Shown: positions 1-8,839, counted from the stretch's first letter. The stretch: 64,000 nucleotides of DNA from an uncultured Clostridia bacterium (GCA_947631925.1 CANRNE010000006.1:18926-82925); one strand, 5' to 3'. Program-made: numbers and translations. Notes: generated by a model not told the origin, from the sequence alone.

Positions 1-99
1 ATCCGCATCCCCGAGCCTTATCACGGCTACGGCATCCGCTACAAGGGCGAGCATGTCGAGCACAAGGAAGGCAAGACTTCGGGCAAAGGCAAGAAGTAA
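1..99 (+). CDS. rplF: 50S ribosomal protein L6, C-terminal end only
   Basis: The window opens inside this gene. The 32 visible residues (IRIPEPYHGYGIRYKGEHVE and a Lys/Gly-rich tail) match the conserved C-terminus of L6, which binds 23S rRNA near the sarcin-ricin loop. It is followed 13 bp later by rplR, as in the canonical spc operon, with an AAAGGAG ribosome binding site spanning its stop codon. The 5' part lies outside the window. Confidence 0.95.
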   Translation: MRIPEPYHGYGIRYKGEHVEHKEGKTSGKGKK

Positions 100-112
100 A
101 GGAGCGTGAAGT

Positions 113-481
113 ATGATAACGAGAATTGATAAAAACGCGGTGAGACTTCGCCGCCATGAGCGCGTCCGCAAGCTCATTTCGGGCACGCCCGACCGTCCCC
201 GCCTCAACGTATACAGAAGCACGAACAACATCTACGTGCAGTTCATCGACGACGTGAACGGTGTGACGCTCGCATCCTGCTCCACCCTCGAGGCCGCAGT
301 CAAGAGCGAAGTTTCGGGCAAGACCAAGAAGGAAGCGGCGAAGATTGTCGGCCGGATTGCCGCCGAGCGCGCCAAGGAAAAGGGTATTTCGACCGTCGTG
401 TTCGACAGAGGCGGTTACAACTATACGGGGCGGGTCCAATCGCTCGCAGACGGCGCACGTGAAGCCGGACTTGAATTCTGA
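113..481 (+). CDS. rplR: 50S ribosomal protein L18
   Basis: This 122-residue protein has the normal bacterial L18 length. It shows the basic N-terminal arm ([15 protein letters not shown]), the core [16 protein letters not shown] and the C-terminal [20 protein letters not shown] block. L18 binds 5S rRNA and helps dock it in the central protuberance of the large subunit. The start follows an AAAGGAG ribosome binding site. It is co-transcribed between rplF and rpsE in the usual spc operon order; no unusual residues were seen. Confidence 0.98.
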   Translation: MITRIDKNAVRLRRHERVRKLISGTPDRPRLNVYRSTNNIYVQFIDDVNGVTLASCSTLEAAVKSEVSGKTKKEAAKIVGRIAAERAKEKGISTVVFDRGGYNYTGRVQSLADGAREAGLEF

Positions 482-492
482 CGGAGGAAGGT

Positions 493-1011
493 ATGGCAAG
501 AGAAAACAGACCTCAGAGAAGACAGGAAGAAAACGACGGCCTCATCAAGAAGCTCATCGAGATTAACCGCGTGTCCAAGACGGTCAAGGGCGGCAAGAAC
601 ATGCGCTTTGCGGCGCTCGTCGTCGTCGGGGACGGAAACGGCCACGTCGGCTACGGCACGGGCAAGAGCAAGGAAGTCCCCGAAGCCATCGAAAAGGCGA
701 CGCAGGCGGCGAAGAAGAACATGATTCCCGTCGCCATCGTCGATACGACCATTCCCCACGAAGTGCTCGGAAAGTTCGGCAAGGGCGCAGTGCTCATGCT
801 CCCCGCCGCCGAAGGTACGGGCGTCATCGCGGGCGGTCCCGTGCGTGCGGTCATGGAGGCCGCGGGCATCAAGAACATCAGAACGAAATCGCACGGCACG
901 CAAAACCCCGGCAACTGCGTCAAAGCAACCGTCGCGGGGCTTGCCGAGCTGAAGACGGCAGAGCAGATTGCCGCTCTCCGCGGGAAGACCGTGGAAGAGA
1001 TTGTCGGCTGA
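493..1011 (+). CDS. rpsE: 30S ribosomal protein S5
   Basis: The 172-residue product is S5, which sits at the mRNA entrance of the small subunit and contributes to decoding fidelity. The N-terminal double-stranded-RNA-binding S5 domain is clear ([20 protein letters not shown], then [14 protein letters not shown]), as is the C-terminal S5 domain ([30 protein letters not shown]). The start is preceded by GGAGGAAGGT. It lies 11 bp after rplR and 11 bp before rpmD, consistent with one polycistronic message. Confidence 0.98.
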   Translation: MARENRPQRRQEENDGLIKKLIEINRVSKTVKGGKNMRFAALVVVGDGNGHVGYGTGKSKEVPEAIEKATQAAKKNMIPVAIVDTTIPHEVLGKFGKGAVLMLPAAEGTGVIAGGPVRAVMEAAGIKNIRTKSHGTQNPGNCVKATVAGLAELKTAEQIAALRGKTVEEIVG

Positions 1012-1022
1012 GGAGGTTTGAT

Positions 1023-1199
1023 ATGGTCAAAGTGACACTCGTAAAGAGCCCCATCGGCGAAATCAAGGCAGTCAAGGACACCGTCGCCGCCCTCGGCCTC
1101 AAGAAGATTCGTTCGAGCAACACCTTCGATGCCATGAGCCCCACGCTCGCAGGGCAGCTGAAAAAGGTCGCTCACCTCGTCAAAGTGGAGGAGATTTAA
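1023..1199 (+). CDS. rpmD: 50S ribosomal protein L30
   Basis: This 58-residue protein reads MVKVTLVKSPIGEIKAVKDT and then ALGLKKIRSSNTFDAMSP, the compact L30 fold of the large subunit. The ATG follows GAGGAGG by 7 bases, which fixes the start. It sits between rpsE and rplO as in other spc operons. The gene is easily missed because it is under 60 codons. Confidence 0.96.
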   Translation: MVKVTLVKSPIGEIKAVKDTVAALGLKKIRSSNTFDAMSPTLAGQLKKVAHLVKVEEI

Positions 1200-1202
1200 G
1201 CG

Positions 1203-1649
1203 ATGAGAATTGATACGTTATCTCCCGCAGAGGGAGCAAGAACAGCACAGAAGCGTCTCGGACGGGGCATCGGTTCAGGCCTCGGCAAGACGAGCGGCAA
1301 GGGCCACAAGGGCCAGTGGGCGCGTTCGGGCGGCGGTGTGAGACCGGGCTTCGAAGGCGGCCAGATGCCGCTTGCACGCCGCGTTCCCAAGCGCGGATTC
1401 CACAACAAGTGGGGGAGAGATTACGTCATCGTCAACCTCTCCGACCTCGCAGACCTCGATGCAGGGACGGTCGTGGATTACGATTTCGTCCTCGACAACG
1501 GGCTTGCCAAGGAAGTCAAACACAATCTCGGGCTCAAAGTTCTCGGCGGCGGCGAACTCAAGACGGCGCTCACCGTGAAGGCCGCGAAGTTCTCCGCGTC
1601 CGCGAAGGCTGCCATCGAAGCTGCCGGCGGCACCGCGGTCGTCGAATGA
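1203..1649 (+). CDS. rplO: 50S ribosomal protein L15
   Basis: The 148-residue product is L15, a late-assembling large-subunit protein. It has the Gly/Arg/Lys-rich N-terminal extension ([20 protein letters not shown]) that threads into 23S rRNA, a central [20 protein letters not shown] segment and a compact C-terminal domain ([20 protein letters not shown]). It starts 3 bp after rpmD, with GGAGG inside the end of rpmD, so the two are probably translationally coupled. Length and order are typical. Confidence 0.98.
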   Translation: MRIDTLSPAEGARTAQKRLGRGIGSGLGKTSGKGHKGQWARSGGGVRPGFEGGQMPLARRVPKRGFHNKWGRDYVIVNLSDLADLDAGTVVDYDFVLDNGLAKEVKHNLGLKVLGGGELKTALTVKAAKFSASAKAAIEAAGGTAVVE

Positions 1650-1688
1650 GTTCCGCCTGCAAGCGGCACCGCTTGAAAGGAGTGAATC

Positions 1689-3005
1689 ATGTTTGAAACA
1701 ATCAAAAACGCGTTCAGGAATAAGGAAATCAGGAAAAAGCTCCTGATTACCCTCGGCATCCTGCTCGTGTTCCGCCTCGGGTGCTATATCCCCGTTCCCG
1801 GTCTCAACCGGGCGACGTTCGGGGACGCCATTCAGCAGAACGACTTTTTGCAGCTCATGAGCGGCATCACGGGCAACGCGCTCGCCAACGGCACGCTGTT
1901 CGCCCTCGGTATCGGACCGTACATCAACGCGTCCATTATCATCCAGCTGCTCACGGTCGGAATTCCCTACCTCGAAAGACTGTCCAAGGAAGGGGAAGAG
2001 GGCAGGAAGAAGATTACCTTCTTCACGCGCATCCTCACCATCATCCTTGCCGTCGTCCAGTCCATCGGCATCATCGTCAACTTCGCGAATTCGAGCGGCT
2101 CCATCAACACGAGCCTGTTCTTCAACAGCACTTGGTTTGCGGGGATTTTCATGACGATTGCCTACACGGCGGGCGCCATGCTCGTCATGTGGCTGGGTGA
2201 GCGCATCACCGACTACGGCGTCGGCAACGGGATTTCGCTGATTATCTTCATCGGTATCCTCTCGACGGGCGGTCTCTCCATTCTGACCGAGCTCGAAGGC
2301 CTTGCGACGCCGCAATATGCACAGCATCTCCTCTCGCTCGGAATCTTCGTGGCGCTCACCGTCATCCTGTTCTTCGGCATCGTCTATGTCGACCTCGCCG
2401 AGCGCAGGATTCCCGTGCAGTACGCCAAGCAGGTACGCGGCACCAAGATGTACGGCGGACAGAGCTCCGTCATCCCGATGAAGATTACGGGAAGCGGCGT
2501 CATGCCCCTCATCTTTGCGTTCGCCATCCTGTCCTTCCCGTCCATGATTATCAGCCTGTTCTGGCCGGGCTCCACGGCACAGCAGAACCTCGCCATCTGG
2601 TTCTCCGGTTCCTCGCCCGAGTGGTACGGAAGAGTCATCTACGCCGTCGTCATGTGTGTCCTCATCTTCGCATTCGCATTCTTCTATGCACAGATTGAGT
2701 TCAATCCCGACGACGTCGCAAAGCAGATTCAGAGCAACGGCGGCTTTATTCAGGGCTACCGTCCCGGCAAACCCACGGCGCAGTATCTCAAGAAAATCAA
2801 CAAGAGAATCACGCTCTTTGGGGCCATCTTCCTGACGCTCGTCGCGTTCGTCCCGTCCGTCGCCTTCAGCTGGACGGGCAGCCAGAGCCTCGTCAACGTC
2901 TTCTCGACGACAGGTATCCTCATCGTGGTCGAAGTTGCGCTGGAGTTCGATAAGCAGTTGCAGTCGCAGATTATGATGAAAACCTATAAGGGCTTTTTGA
3001 AATAA
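1689..3005 (+). CDS. secY: Protein translocase subunit SecY
   Basis: SecY forms the protein-conducting channel of the SecYEG translocon in the cytoplasmic membrane. The 438-residue length and ten hydrophobic segments fit the family. Typical blocks include the N-terminal RKKLLITLGILLVFRLGCYI, the plug-region QLMSGITGNALANGTLFALG, GIGPYINASIIIQLL and the cytosolic loop with the QYAKQVRG segment. A GAAAGGAG site lies 8 bases upstream of the ATG. It ends the visible spc genes before a 430-bp insertion of repeats separates it from adk. Confidence 0.98.
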   Translation: MFETIKNAFRNKEIRKKLLITLGILLVFRLGCYIPVPGLNRATFGDAIQQNDFLQLMSGITGNALANGTLFALGIGPYINASIIIQLLTVGIPYLERLSKEGEEGRKKITFFTRILTIILAVVQSIGIIVNFANSSGSINTSLFFNSTWFAGIFMTIAYTAGAMLVMWLGERITDYGVGNGISLIIFIGILSTGGLSILTELEGLATPQYAQHLLSLGIFVALTVILFFGIVYVDLAERRIPVQYAKQVRGTKMYGGQSSVIPMKITGSGVMPLIFAFAILSFPSMIISLFWPGSTAQQNLAIWFSGSSPEWYGRVIYAVVMCVLIFAFAFFYAQIEFNPDDVAKQIQSNGGFIQGYRPGKPTAQYLKKINKRITLFGAIFLTLVAFVPSVAFSWTGSQSLVNVFSTTGILIVVEVALEFDKQLQSQIMMKTYKGFLK

Positions 3006-3141
3006 TCAAGCGAACTGCGTATAGACGTCGCAATGCTATGTCACGCTTGCGTTTTCCTCGGTCACGTACGGCTTAGTACGCTCCCTTCGGAAAGCCGCGC
3101 GTTCCTTGCCTTGCTTGTCTCTGCGCAGTTTGACGGAAACG
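3006..3141 (+). repeat. 136-bp dispersed repeat, copy 1
   Basis: This 136-bp unit starts directly after the secY stop codon and recurs 225 bp downstream with only two mismatches. Its ends carry an imperfect inverted motif around AACTGCG (left end CGAACTGCGTATAGAC, right end on the other strand CAAACTGCGCAGAGAC). Together with the absence of any convincing ORF this suggests a small non-autonomous, MITE-like element. It is followed by a 19-bp dyad (GGCGGAA-gtgaa-TTCCGCC, around 3155-3174) that recurs at about 13280. Confidence 0.8.
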
Positions 3142-3230
3142 ATCACTTGACGCCCACGGCGGAAGTGAATTCCGCCTAAGGCAAGAAATCAGAACGAGAT
3201 TTCTCACCCCGCGTGGGGGTTCGAAATTTT

Positions 3231-3366
3231 TCAAGCGAACTGCGTATAGACGTCGCAATGCTATGTCACGCTTGCGTTTTCCTCGGTCACGTATGGCTTA
3301 GTACGCTCCCTTCGGAAAGCCGCTCGTTCCTTGCCTTGCTTGTCTCTGCGCAGTTTGACGGAAACG
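3231..3366 (+). repeat. 136-bp dispersed repeat, copy 2
   Basis: Same length as the copy at 3006-3141; the two visible differences are C to T within GTACGG and G to T within CGCGCG. The near identity indicates recent duplication or gene conversion. The element lies between secY and adk inside what is normally a tightly packed operon. Confidence 0.8.
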
Positions 3367-3376
3367 TGTCGCTTTT

Positions 3377-3404
3377 TCAAGCGAACCGCGCAGTTTGACG
3401 GAAC
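3377..3404 (+). repeat. Internally deleted copy of the 136-bp repeat
   Basis: The sequence joins the left end of the repeat (TCAAGCGAAC) to its right end (GCGCAGTTTGACGGAA), with the interior missing. It looks like a deletion derivative in which only the terminal motifs remain, and it lies 32 bp before the adk start codon. Confidence 0.6.
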
Positions 3405-3435
3405 CGATTGCTTGACACCCAAAGAGAGGTTTTGT

Positions 3436-4065
3436 ATGAATTTAATTCTGCTTGGCGCTCCGGGCGCAGGCAAGGGGACACAGGCGACGAAAATCGCCGA
3501 ACGGTACGGTCTCGTCCACATTTCCACGGGCGACATCTTCCGTGCCAACATCAAGAACGGCACGCCCATCGGCAAGCTCGCCAAGTCGTACACCGACCGC
3601 GGCGAGCTCGTTCCCGACGAGGTGACTTGCGACATCGTCAAAGACAGGCTGACATGGGAGGACTGCAAGAAGGGCTACCTGCTCGACGGCTTCCCCCGCA
3701 ACCTCTTTCAGGCGGAGGCGCTCGACACCTTTGCCAAGATTGACGGCGTCGTCAACATCAACATCGATCAGGCGCTCCTTTTGGACCGTCTCTGCGGCAG
3801 AAGAGTGTGTAGGGAATGCGGCGAGAGCTATCACGTCTCCACGCTCGGCGGCAGGACGACCTGTGCCCGCTGCGGGGGGGAGCTGTACCAGCGCAAGGAT
3901 GACAATCCCGAAACGGTCGCAGCCCGCCTCGAAGTGTACAACGCACAGACCGCGCCTCTCATCGACTACTACACCAAAAAGGGCATCATTCTCAACGTCA
4001 CAGGCACGGAGGCGCCCGCCGATGTGCTCTTCGAGGACGTGAAGAAGTTGCTCGACCTTCTCTGA
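3436..4065 (+). CDS. adk: Adenylate kinase with zinc-binding lid
   Basis: Adenylate kinase interconverts ATP + AMP and 2 ADP in the cytoplasm. The 209-residue protein shows the P-loop GAPGAGKGT (7-15), the AMP-binding STGD (30-33), the conserved DGFPR (84-88) and a lid with four cysteines (C125, C128, C143, C146). That arrangement is the structural zinc site of Gram-positive-type enzymes. I chose ATG 3436 because AGAGAGG lies just upstream and the protein then begins MNLILLGAPG as in other family members; a longer reading frame runs into the repeat. map follows after one base. Confidence 0.97.
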   Translation: MNLILLGAPGAGKGTQATKIAERYGLVHISTGDIFRANIKNGTPIGKLAKSYTDRGELVPDEVTCDIVKDRLTWEDCKKGYLLDGFPRNLFQAEALDTFAKIDGVVNINIDQALLLDRLCGRRVCRECGESYHVSTLGGRTTCARCGGELYQRKDDNPETVAARLEVYNAQTAPLIDYYTKKGIILNVTGTEAPADVLFEDVKKLLDLL

Positions 4066-4066
4066 G

Positions 4067-4810
4067 ATGATTTCCGTCAAGACTCAAGGGGAAATTGACC
4101 TCATGCGCGAGCCGTGCGCCATCGTCCGCGACTGCCTCGCATTCGTGGGGGAGCGCATCGGCGCGGGCATGACGACGAAGGAGGTGGACACGCTCGTCGA
4201 GAAATTCATCCGTGCGAGCGGCGCCACGCCGAGCTGCCTCGGCTACTGCGGCTATCCCGCATCCGCCTGCGTCTCCGTCAACGAAGTCGTCGTCCACGGC
4301 ATTCCCGGGGACTATGTGCTCCGCGAAGGGGACATCGTCAGCGTAGACCTCTGCGCCTACAAGAACGGTTTTCACGGCGACGGCGCGCGCACCTTCCGCA
4401 TCGGAAGGGTGAGCCCCGAAAAGGACAAACTCGTGCGCGTCACCGAGGAGTGTTTCTTCAAGGGAATTGAAGGACTCTCCGCGGGCACGCCGCTCTTCGA
4501 CATCGGTTACCGCGTCCAGAAACATGCCGAGGCGAACGGATTTTCCGTCGTCCGCGCGTATACCGGGCACGGGATTGGGCGAGAAATGCACGAGGACCCC
4601 ACCGTTCCCAACCACGGACACCGCGGGACGGGCCCCCGCCTCCCCGCAGGCGCCGTCATCTGCATCGAGCCGATGATTGCCGCAGGGAATTGGCGCGTCG
4701 CCACCCTCGACGACGGCTGGACCGCCGTCACCCTCGATAAGAAGCCCGCGGCGCACTACGAGAACACCGTCGTCATCGGCGAGGACGGGGTCGAGATTCT
4801 GACTCTATAG
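4067..4810 (+). CDS. map: Methionine aminopeptidase, type I
   Basis: This cytoplasmic metalloenzyme removes the initiator methionine from nascent proteins. The 247-residue length is that of a minimal type Ia enzyme. All five metal ligands are visible: D94, D105, H168, E201 and E232, within [30 protein letters not shown] and HYENTV. The ATG lies one base after the adk stop and the ribosome binding site is not obvious, so translation is probably coupled to adk. The adk-map-infA order is standard. Confidence 0.97.
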   Translation: MISVKTQGEIDLMREPCAIVRDCLAFVGERIGAGMTTKEVDTLVEKFIRASGATPSCLGYCGYPASACVSVNEVVVHGIPGDYVLREGDIVSVDLCAYKNGFHGDGARTFRIGRVSPEKDKLVRVTEECFFKGIEGLSAGTPLFDIGYRVQKHAEANGFSVVRAYTGHGIGREMHEDPTVPNHGHRGTGPRLPAGAVICIEPMIAAGNWRVATLDDGWTAVTLDKKPAAHYENTVVIGEDGVEILTL

Positions 4811-4818
4811 GAGGAGAT

Positions 4819-5040
4819 ATGTCGAAGGACGACGTCATCGAAACAGAAGGCAGAGTGATAGAGGCTCTTCCCAATGCCATGTTCAAAGTACGGCTCACCA
4901 ACGGGCACGTCATCACGGCGTACATCTCGGGGAAGCTCCGCATGAACTATATCCGCATCATCGAAGGGGACGCAGTCAAGCTCGAAATGAGCCCCTACGA
5001 CCTCACCAAGGGCCGCATTACTTGGAGAAGCAAAAACTAA
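4819..5040 (+). CDS. infA: Translation initiation factor IF-1
   Basis: IF-1 occupies the ribosomal A site during initiation. The 73-residue product is essentially a full-length S1/OB-fold IF-1 with recognisable [40 protein letters not shown] and [13 protein letters not shown] segments. A GGAGGAGAT ribosome binding site precedes the ATG. It follows map by 8 bp; a repeat-derived spacer separates it from rpmJ. Confidence 0.98.
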   Translation: MSKDDVIETEGRVIEALPNAMFKVRLTNGHVITAYISGKLRMNYIRIIEGDAVKLEMSPYDLTKGRITWRSKN

Positions 5041-5250
5041 TAGATTTCGGCGAAAATCTTTGCTACGCAAATCTTTTCGTCGAAGAAATAAGCGTTACTG
5101 CCTTAACGGGCTCGGTCTCTCGTTCGTTTCATCGGACAAGAAGCTCCGAGGTCGCAAATTGAGTGAAAAAGCAAAAAGCGTGGTTTTTGCTTTTTCCGTG
5201 AGAAGAATAGATTTCGGCGAAAATCTTTGCTACGCAAATCTTTTCGTCGA
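5041..5250 (+). repeat. Hairpin-repeat family, one 167-bp unit plus a second hairpin
   Basis: The segment starts with TTTCGGCGAAAATCTTTGC and its folded-back partner GCAAATCTTTTCGTCGA (stem about 17 bp with an internal mismatch). The same hairpin recurs at 5208-5250, a period of 167 bp. Internal blocks (CGTTTCATCGGACAA, AAAAAGCGTGGTTTTTGCT) match the 170-bp units at 12808-13266 and the inverted copy at 15001-15157. It occupies the spacer between infA and rpmJ. No ORF here is convincing. Confidence 0.75.
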
Positions 5251-5314
5251 GCGGATGGGTGGCGGCGCAAGGAAAGCCGAGACGCAAAAACAACAAACAA
5301 TTTGAGGTAACCAT

Positions 5315-5431
5315 ATGAAAGTCAGACCTTCTGTAAAACCCATGTGCGATAAGTGCAAAATCATCAAGAGAAACGGCAAAGTCATGGTGATTTGCTCGAA
5401 AAACAAGAGCCACAAACAGAGACAGGGCTGA
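5315..5431 (+). CDS. rpmJ: 50S ribosomal protein L36
   Basis: The 38-residue protein begins [20 protein letters not shown] and ends HKQRQG. It keeps the zinc-binding ligands C11, C14, C27 and H33 of the zinc-containing form of L36. TTGAGG upstream is a weak ribosome binding site. It normally sits between infA and rpsM, as here, and is too short for most ORF filters. Confidence 0.96.
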   Translation: MKVRPSVKPMCDKCKIIKRNGKVMVICSKNKSHKQRQG

Positions 5432-5438
5432 AAAACAG

Positions 5439-5467
5439 TTGACAGCATCCCATCTTTATGGTATAAT
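5439..5467 (+). promoter_or_regulatory. Consensus sigma-A promoter of the alpha operon
   Basis: TTGACA (5439-5444) and TATAAT (5462-5467) are separated by exactly 17 bp, a perfect match to the vegetative consensus. It lies 8 bp after rpmJ and about 200 bp before rpsM. The rpsM-rpsK-rpsD-rpoA-rplQ genes therefore have their own strong promoter and a long leader, which could hold autoregulatory structure. Confidence 0.85.
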
Positions 5468-5669
5468 TATCTTTGCGGCTTTTGGAGAAAAAGCCGTCAA
5501 AGCGCAGAAAACAAGCTGAATTTCCGCAAAAAATCGTTGCGGGAAGTCGGCTTATTCTGCGCTTAAATGCGAAAATATTCCGCCCGCCGCGGCGCGCATT
5601 TTCCACTGTACGGCGCGGGGGAACGGCAGACATAGAATTTTACCTAATATTTCGGAGGTTACAAAGTAC

Positions 5670-6038
5670 ATGGCACGTATTGCCGGTGTGGATTTACCGA
5701 GAGAGAAGCGGGTCGAAATCGGACTCACCTATATCTACGGAATCGGGCTTGCAACGAGCAAGCAAATTCTTGCCGCGACGGGCATCAATCCCGACACCCG
5801 CGTCAAGGATCTCAACGAGACGGATGTCTCCAAACTCAGAGAATATATCGACCATCACCTGACGGTCGAGGGCGAACTTCGCAGTCAAGTCAGCCTGAAC
5901 ATCAAGCGGCTCATGGAAATCGGCTGCTATCGCGGCGTGCGTCACAGAAAGGGTCTCCCCGTCCGCGGGCAGAGCACGAAGCGCAACGCGAGGACGCGCA
6001 AGGGTCCCCGCCGCACCGTCGCGAACAAGAAGAAGTAA
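5670..6038 (+). CDS. rpsM: 30S ribosomal protein S13
   Basis: S13 lies at the head of the small subunit and contacts the P-site tRNA and the large subunit. The 122-residue protein begins [20 protein letters not shown], contains the helix-two-turn-helix core and ends in the basic tail [18 protein letters not shown] precedes the ATG. It opens the alpha operon and is 12 bp upstream of rpsK. Confidence 0.98.
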   Translation: MARIAGVDLPREKRVEIGLTYIYGIGLATSKQILAATGINPDTRVKDLNETDVSKLREYIDHHLTVEGELRSQVSLNIKRLMEIGCYRGVRHRKGLPVRGQSTKRNARTRKGPRRTVANKKK

Positions 6039-6050
6039 GGAGAGAGCGCA

Positions 6051-6449
6051 ATGGCACCCAACAAGAGAACGAATGCATCGCGTAAGCGGAAAGAACTCAA
6101 AAAGATAGACAAAGGGCAGGTGCACATCCAGTCCACCTTCAACAACACCCTCGTCACCTTCACGGATATGAGCGGAAACGCCATTTCGTGGTCGAGCGCG
6201 GGTTCCCTCGGGTTCAAGGGCTCGAGAAAGGGAACGCCGTTCGCCGCACAGATGGCGACGGAGACCGCGGCAAAGGCCGCCAAAGAGCACGGGCTTCGCT
6301 CCGTCGAAGTCTATGTCAAGGGCCCCGGCGCGGGCAGAGAATCCGCAATCCGCGCACTGGCTAATTGCGAACTCGAAGTCACGCTCATTTCCGACGTGTC
6401 TCCCATCGCGCACAACGGCTGCCGTCCGCCCAAGCGCAGAAGAGTATAA
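6051..6449 (+). CDS. rpsK: 30S ribosomal protein S11
   Basis: S11 forms part of the platform of the 30S subunit. The 132-residue protein contains [39 protein letters not shown] and the C-terminal [17 protein letters not shown] signature. An AAGGAGAG site precedes the start. Length and order are those of standard Firmicutes alpha operons. Confidence 0.98.
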   Translation: MAPNKRTNASRKRKELKKIDKGQVHIQSTFNNTLVTFTDMSGNAISWSSAGSLGFKGSRKGTPFAAQMATETAAKAAKEHGLRSVEVYVKGPGAGRESAIRALANCELEVTLISDVSPIAHNGCRPPKRRRV

Positions 6450-6464
6450 GGAGGGGAGAAAACC

Positions 6465-7088
6465 ATGGCAGTATACAGAGAAGCGAAATGCAAACTTTGC
6501 AGAAGAGAGGGCAACAAGCTCTTTCTGAAGGGCGATAAATGCTATCTGGACAAGTGTCCCTTCAACAAGCGTCCGCTCCCTCCCGGGCAGCACGGCGCAG
6601 GCAGAAAGAAGGTCTCCGAGTACGGACAGCAGCTCCGCGAGAAGCAGAAGACCAAGCGCATCTACGGCGTGCAGGAGGGGCAGTTCCGCCACTACTATGA
6701 AATCGCCGAGAACAAGAAGGGCATCACGGGCGAAAACATGCTCTCCCTTCTCGAGCGCCGTCTCGACAACGTCGTCTTCCGCATGGGCATCGGCGTGTCC
6801 CGCACGCAGGCGAGACAGCTCGTCAACCACGCACACCTCACCGTCAACGGCAGAACGGTCACCGTGCCTTCCTACATCGTGAAGGCGGGCGACGTCATCG
6901 CCGTCAAAGAGAACAGAAAAGACAATAAATTCTTCGAACAGGTCAAGACCTCCAAAGTCGGAAATCTTCCGAAGTGGTTGGAATTCGACCCCGAAAAACT
7001 TGAAGGAAAGGTATTGGCTCTCCCGACCAGAGAGGACGTCGACAGTCAGATTGCAGAGCACATGATCGTCGAGTTGTACTCCAAGTAA
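6465..7088 (+). CDS. rpsD: 30S ribosomal protein S4, zinc-binding form
   Basis: S4 nucleates 30S assembly and binds 16S rRNA. The 207-residue protein carries four cysteines near the N-terminus ([13 protein letters not shown], then KCYLDKC), the zinc-containing variant. The S4 RNA-binding domain follows ([29 protein letters not shown]). rpsD lies inside the alpha operon next to rpoA here. GGAGGGG provides the ribosome binding site. Confidence 0.97.
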   Translation: MAVYREAKCKLCRREGNKLFLKGDKCYLDKCPFNKRPLPPGQHGAGRKKVSEYGQQLREKQKTKRIYGVQEGQFRHYYEIAENKKGITGENMLSLLERRLDNVVFRMGIGVSRTQARQLVNHAHLTVNGRTVTVPSYIVKAGDVIAVKENRKDNKFFEQVKTSKVGNLPKWLEFDPEKLEGKVLALPTREDVDSQIAEHMIVELYSK

Positions 7089-7110
7089 TATCATATAAGG
7101 AGGTAATTAT

Positions 7111-8064
7111 ATGATCGAAATGGATATGCCCAAGATTGAGGTGACGGAAAACGAGGACAAGAGCTATGCGAAAGTCGTCGTCGAACCCCTCGAAAAGGGC
7201 TTCGGACTTACGATCGGAAACTGTTTGAGAAGAATCCTCCTGTCCGCCCTCCCCGGCGCCGCCGTGCAGGGAATCCGTTTTACAGACGGAACGGTCAAGC
7301 ATGAGTTTTGTGCGATTCCCGGCGTCAAAGAGGACGTCACCGAAATCATCCTCAACCTCAAATTGCTTGCAATCAAGACAAAGATTACGGACAGGGACTA
7401 CACCAAGACCCTGCGCCTCGTCAAAGAGGGGCCCGCGCACGTGACCGCCGCGGACATCTCGCAGGACGCCGAGGTGGAGATTATCAACGCCGACCAGTAC
7501 ATCTGCACCATCGATGAGGGCGGCAAAATCGATATGGAAGTCACCATCGGGCGCGGCAGGGGATATCACCCCGCCAAGGACAACAAACAGCCCCAGATTG
7601 ACTACATTCCCATCGATTCCATCTACACGCCCGTCAAGAAAGTCAACTACAACGTCGAGCCCGCCCGCGTCGGGCAGAACATCGACTTCGACCGCCTCAC
7701 CATCGAGGTCTGGACGGACGGCACCTTCTCGGGGAAGGAGATTATCTCCCTCGCCGCGAAGATTATGCAGGACCACATCAACCTGTTCGTCAACCTGTCG
7801 GATACCATCAAGGACATGGATATCCTCGTCAAGACGGACGACGACAAGCAACAGCAAATTCTCTCCATGAAAATTGAGGATATGGACTTCTCCGTCCGTT
7901 CCTACAACTGCCTGAAGAGAGCGAACATTCACACCGTGGAAGACCTCATCAGAAAGACGGAAGAGGACATGCTCAAGGTGAGAAACCTCGGCAAGAAGTC
8001 CCTCGACGAAGTCATTCAGAAGCTGGAAGCTTACGGCCTTTCACTCGAAAAAAAGGAGGATTAA
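7111..8064 (+). CDS. rpoA: DNA-directed RNA polymerase subunit alpha
   Basis: The alpha subunit dimerises to start RNA polymerase assembly and contacts promoter UP elements and activators. The 317-residue protein has the N-terminal assembly domain (LEKGFGLTIGNCLRRILLSA, GAAVQGIRFTDGTVKHEF) and, after a linker, the C-terminal helix-hairpin-helix domain (VRSYNCLKRANIHTVEDLI, VRNLGKKSLDEVIQKLEAYG). An AAGGAGG site lies 7 bases before ATG 7111; the ATG six bases further in is less well placed. rplQ follows after 3 bp. Confidence 0.98.
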   Translation: MIEMDMPKIEVTENEDKSYAKVVVEPLEKGFGLTIGNCLRRILLSALPGAAVQGIRFTDGTVKHEFCAIPGVKEDVTEIILNLKLLAIKTKITDRDYTKTLRLVKEGPAHVTAADISQDAEVEIINADQYICTIDEGGKIDMEVTIGRGRGYHPAKDNKQPQIDYIPIDSIYTPVKKVNYNVEPARVGQNIDFDRLTIEVWTDGTFSGKEIISLAAKIMQDHINLFVNLSDTIKDMDILVKTDDDKQQQILSMKIEDMDFSVRSYNCLKRANIHTVEDLIRKTEEDMLKVRNLGKKSLDEVIQKLEAYGLSLEKKED

Positions 8065-8067
8065 ATC

Positions 8068-8574
8068 ATGCCGGGTAAATTGGGCAGACCTACAAAGGAG
8101 AGACTTGCCATTCTCCGCAATCAGGCTTCACAGCTCCTGTGGTACGGGAGACTCAAGACGACTGCGCCGCGCGCCAAGGAGCTTCAGCCCTATGTCGAAA
8201 AGCTGATCACCAAGGCAATTAACACCTATGAGGACGTCGAGGAAATCGAGGTCGTCGCCAAGGACAAGAAGGGCAAGGAAGTCAAGACCAAGTCGTATAA
8301 GGACGGGCCGAAGAAGCTCGCCGCCCGCCGCGCCATCATGGCGAAGACGTACGACTTGCAGGAGATTAAGCGCTTCGACGAGAAGAAGAGCGACTATAAG
8401 AAGCGCGTCGGCAAGGTACAGCATCCGCTCATGGAGAAGCTGTTCAACGAAATCGCTCCCAAATATGCGGAGCGCAAGGAAGAGCTCGGTCAGGGCGGCG
8501 GATACACGAGAATTTATCTTCTCGGCGAGCGCCGCGGCGACGGGGCGGAAGAAGCCATCATCGAATTGGTATAA
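8068..8574 (+). CDS. rplQ: 50S ribosomal protein L17, extended form
   Basis: L17 lies near the exit tunnel of the 50S subunit. The N-terminal half is classic (GRPTKERLAILRNQASQLLW, LQPYVEKLITKA) and the C-terminus ends GGGYTRIYLLGERRGDGAEE and an IELV tail. At 168 residues it is about 50 longer than the common 112-120-residue form. The extra, highly charged material lies between residues 55 and 125 (KDKKGKEVKTKSYKDGPKK and following), a pattern found in some Clostridia. It closes the operon and is followed by a strong terminator. Confidence 0.96.
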   Translation: MPGKLGRPTKERLAILRNQASQLLWYGRLKTTAPRAKELQPYVEKLITKAINTYEDVEEIEVVAKDKKGKEVKTKSYKDGPKKLAARRAIMAKTYDLQEIKRFDEKKSDYKKRVGKVQHPLMEKLFNEIAPKYAERKEELGQGGGYTRIYLLGERRGDGAEEAIIELV

Positions 8575-8590
8575 CGGATTGGCATCACAA

Positions 8591-8622
8591 AATCCGCGGC
8601 ATTTGCCGCGGATTTTTGTTTT
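8591..8622 (+). terminator. Terminator of the alpha operon
   Basis: The inverted repeat AATCCGCGGC-attt-GCCGCGGATT is followed by TTTGTTTTG, a strong Rho-independent terminator 16 bp after the rplQ stop. Confidence 0.9.
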
Positions 8623-8690
8623 GTTCTCACTTGTCATTCCGGCCAAGCCGCGAAGCGGCGCGTGGAGCTTGCCCCCTCGGCAGCGTCGTC

Positions 8691-8745
8691 TGTGCGCGCG
8701 GACATATGCGGCGCGGGGCATCTGCCGCATATGTCCGCGCGCACA
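8691..8745. repeat. Perfect 22-bp inverted repeat in intergenic repeat DNA
   Basis: The arms at 8691-8712 and 8724-8745 (TGTGCGCGCGGACATATGCGGC and its exact complement) flank an 11-nt loop. The flanking CGAAGCGGCGCGTGGAGCTTG resembles CGCAAGCGGCGCGTGGAGCC at about 14814, so this belongs to another dispersed repeat type. No U-tract follows, so it is not an obvious terminator. The rest of 8623-8839 holds no gene. Confidence 0.7.
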
Positions 8746-8839
8746 GGGGAGTCGAACCCCCCGAAGAAGTGCTATCTGCCGCATCTGTCGCATATGTGGC
8801 GTCCCGCATAAAAAATTTTCGGAAATTTTCGCGGGATTC

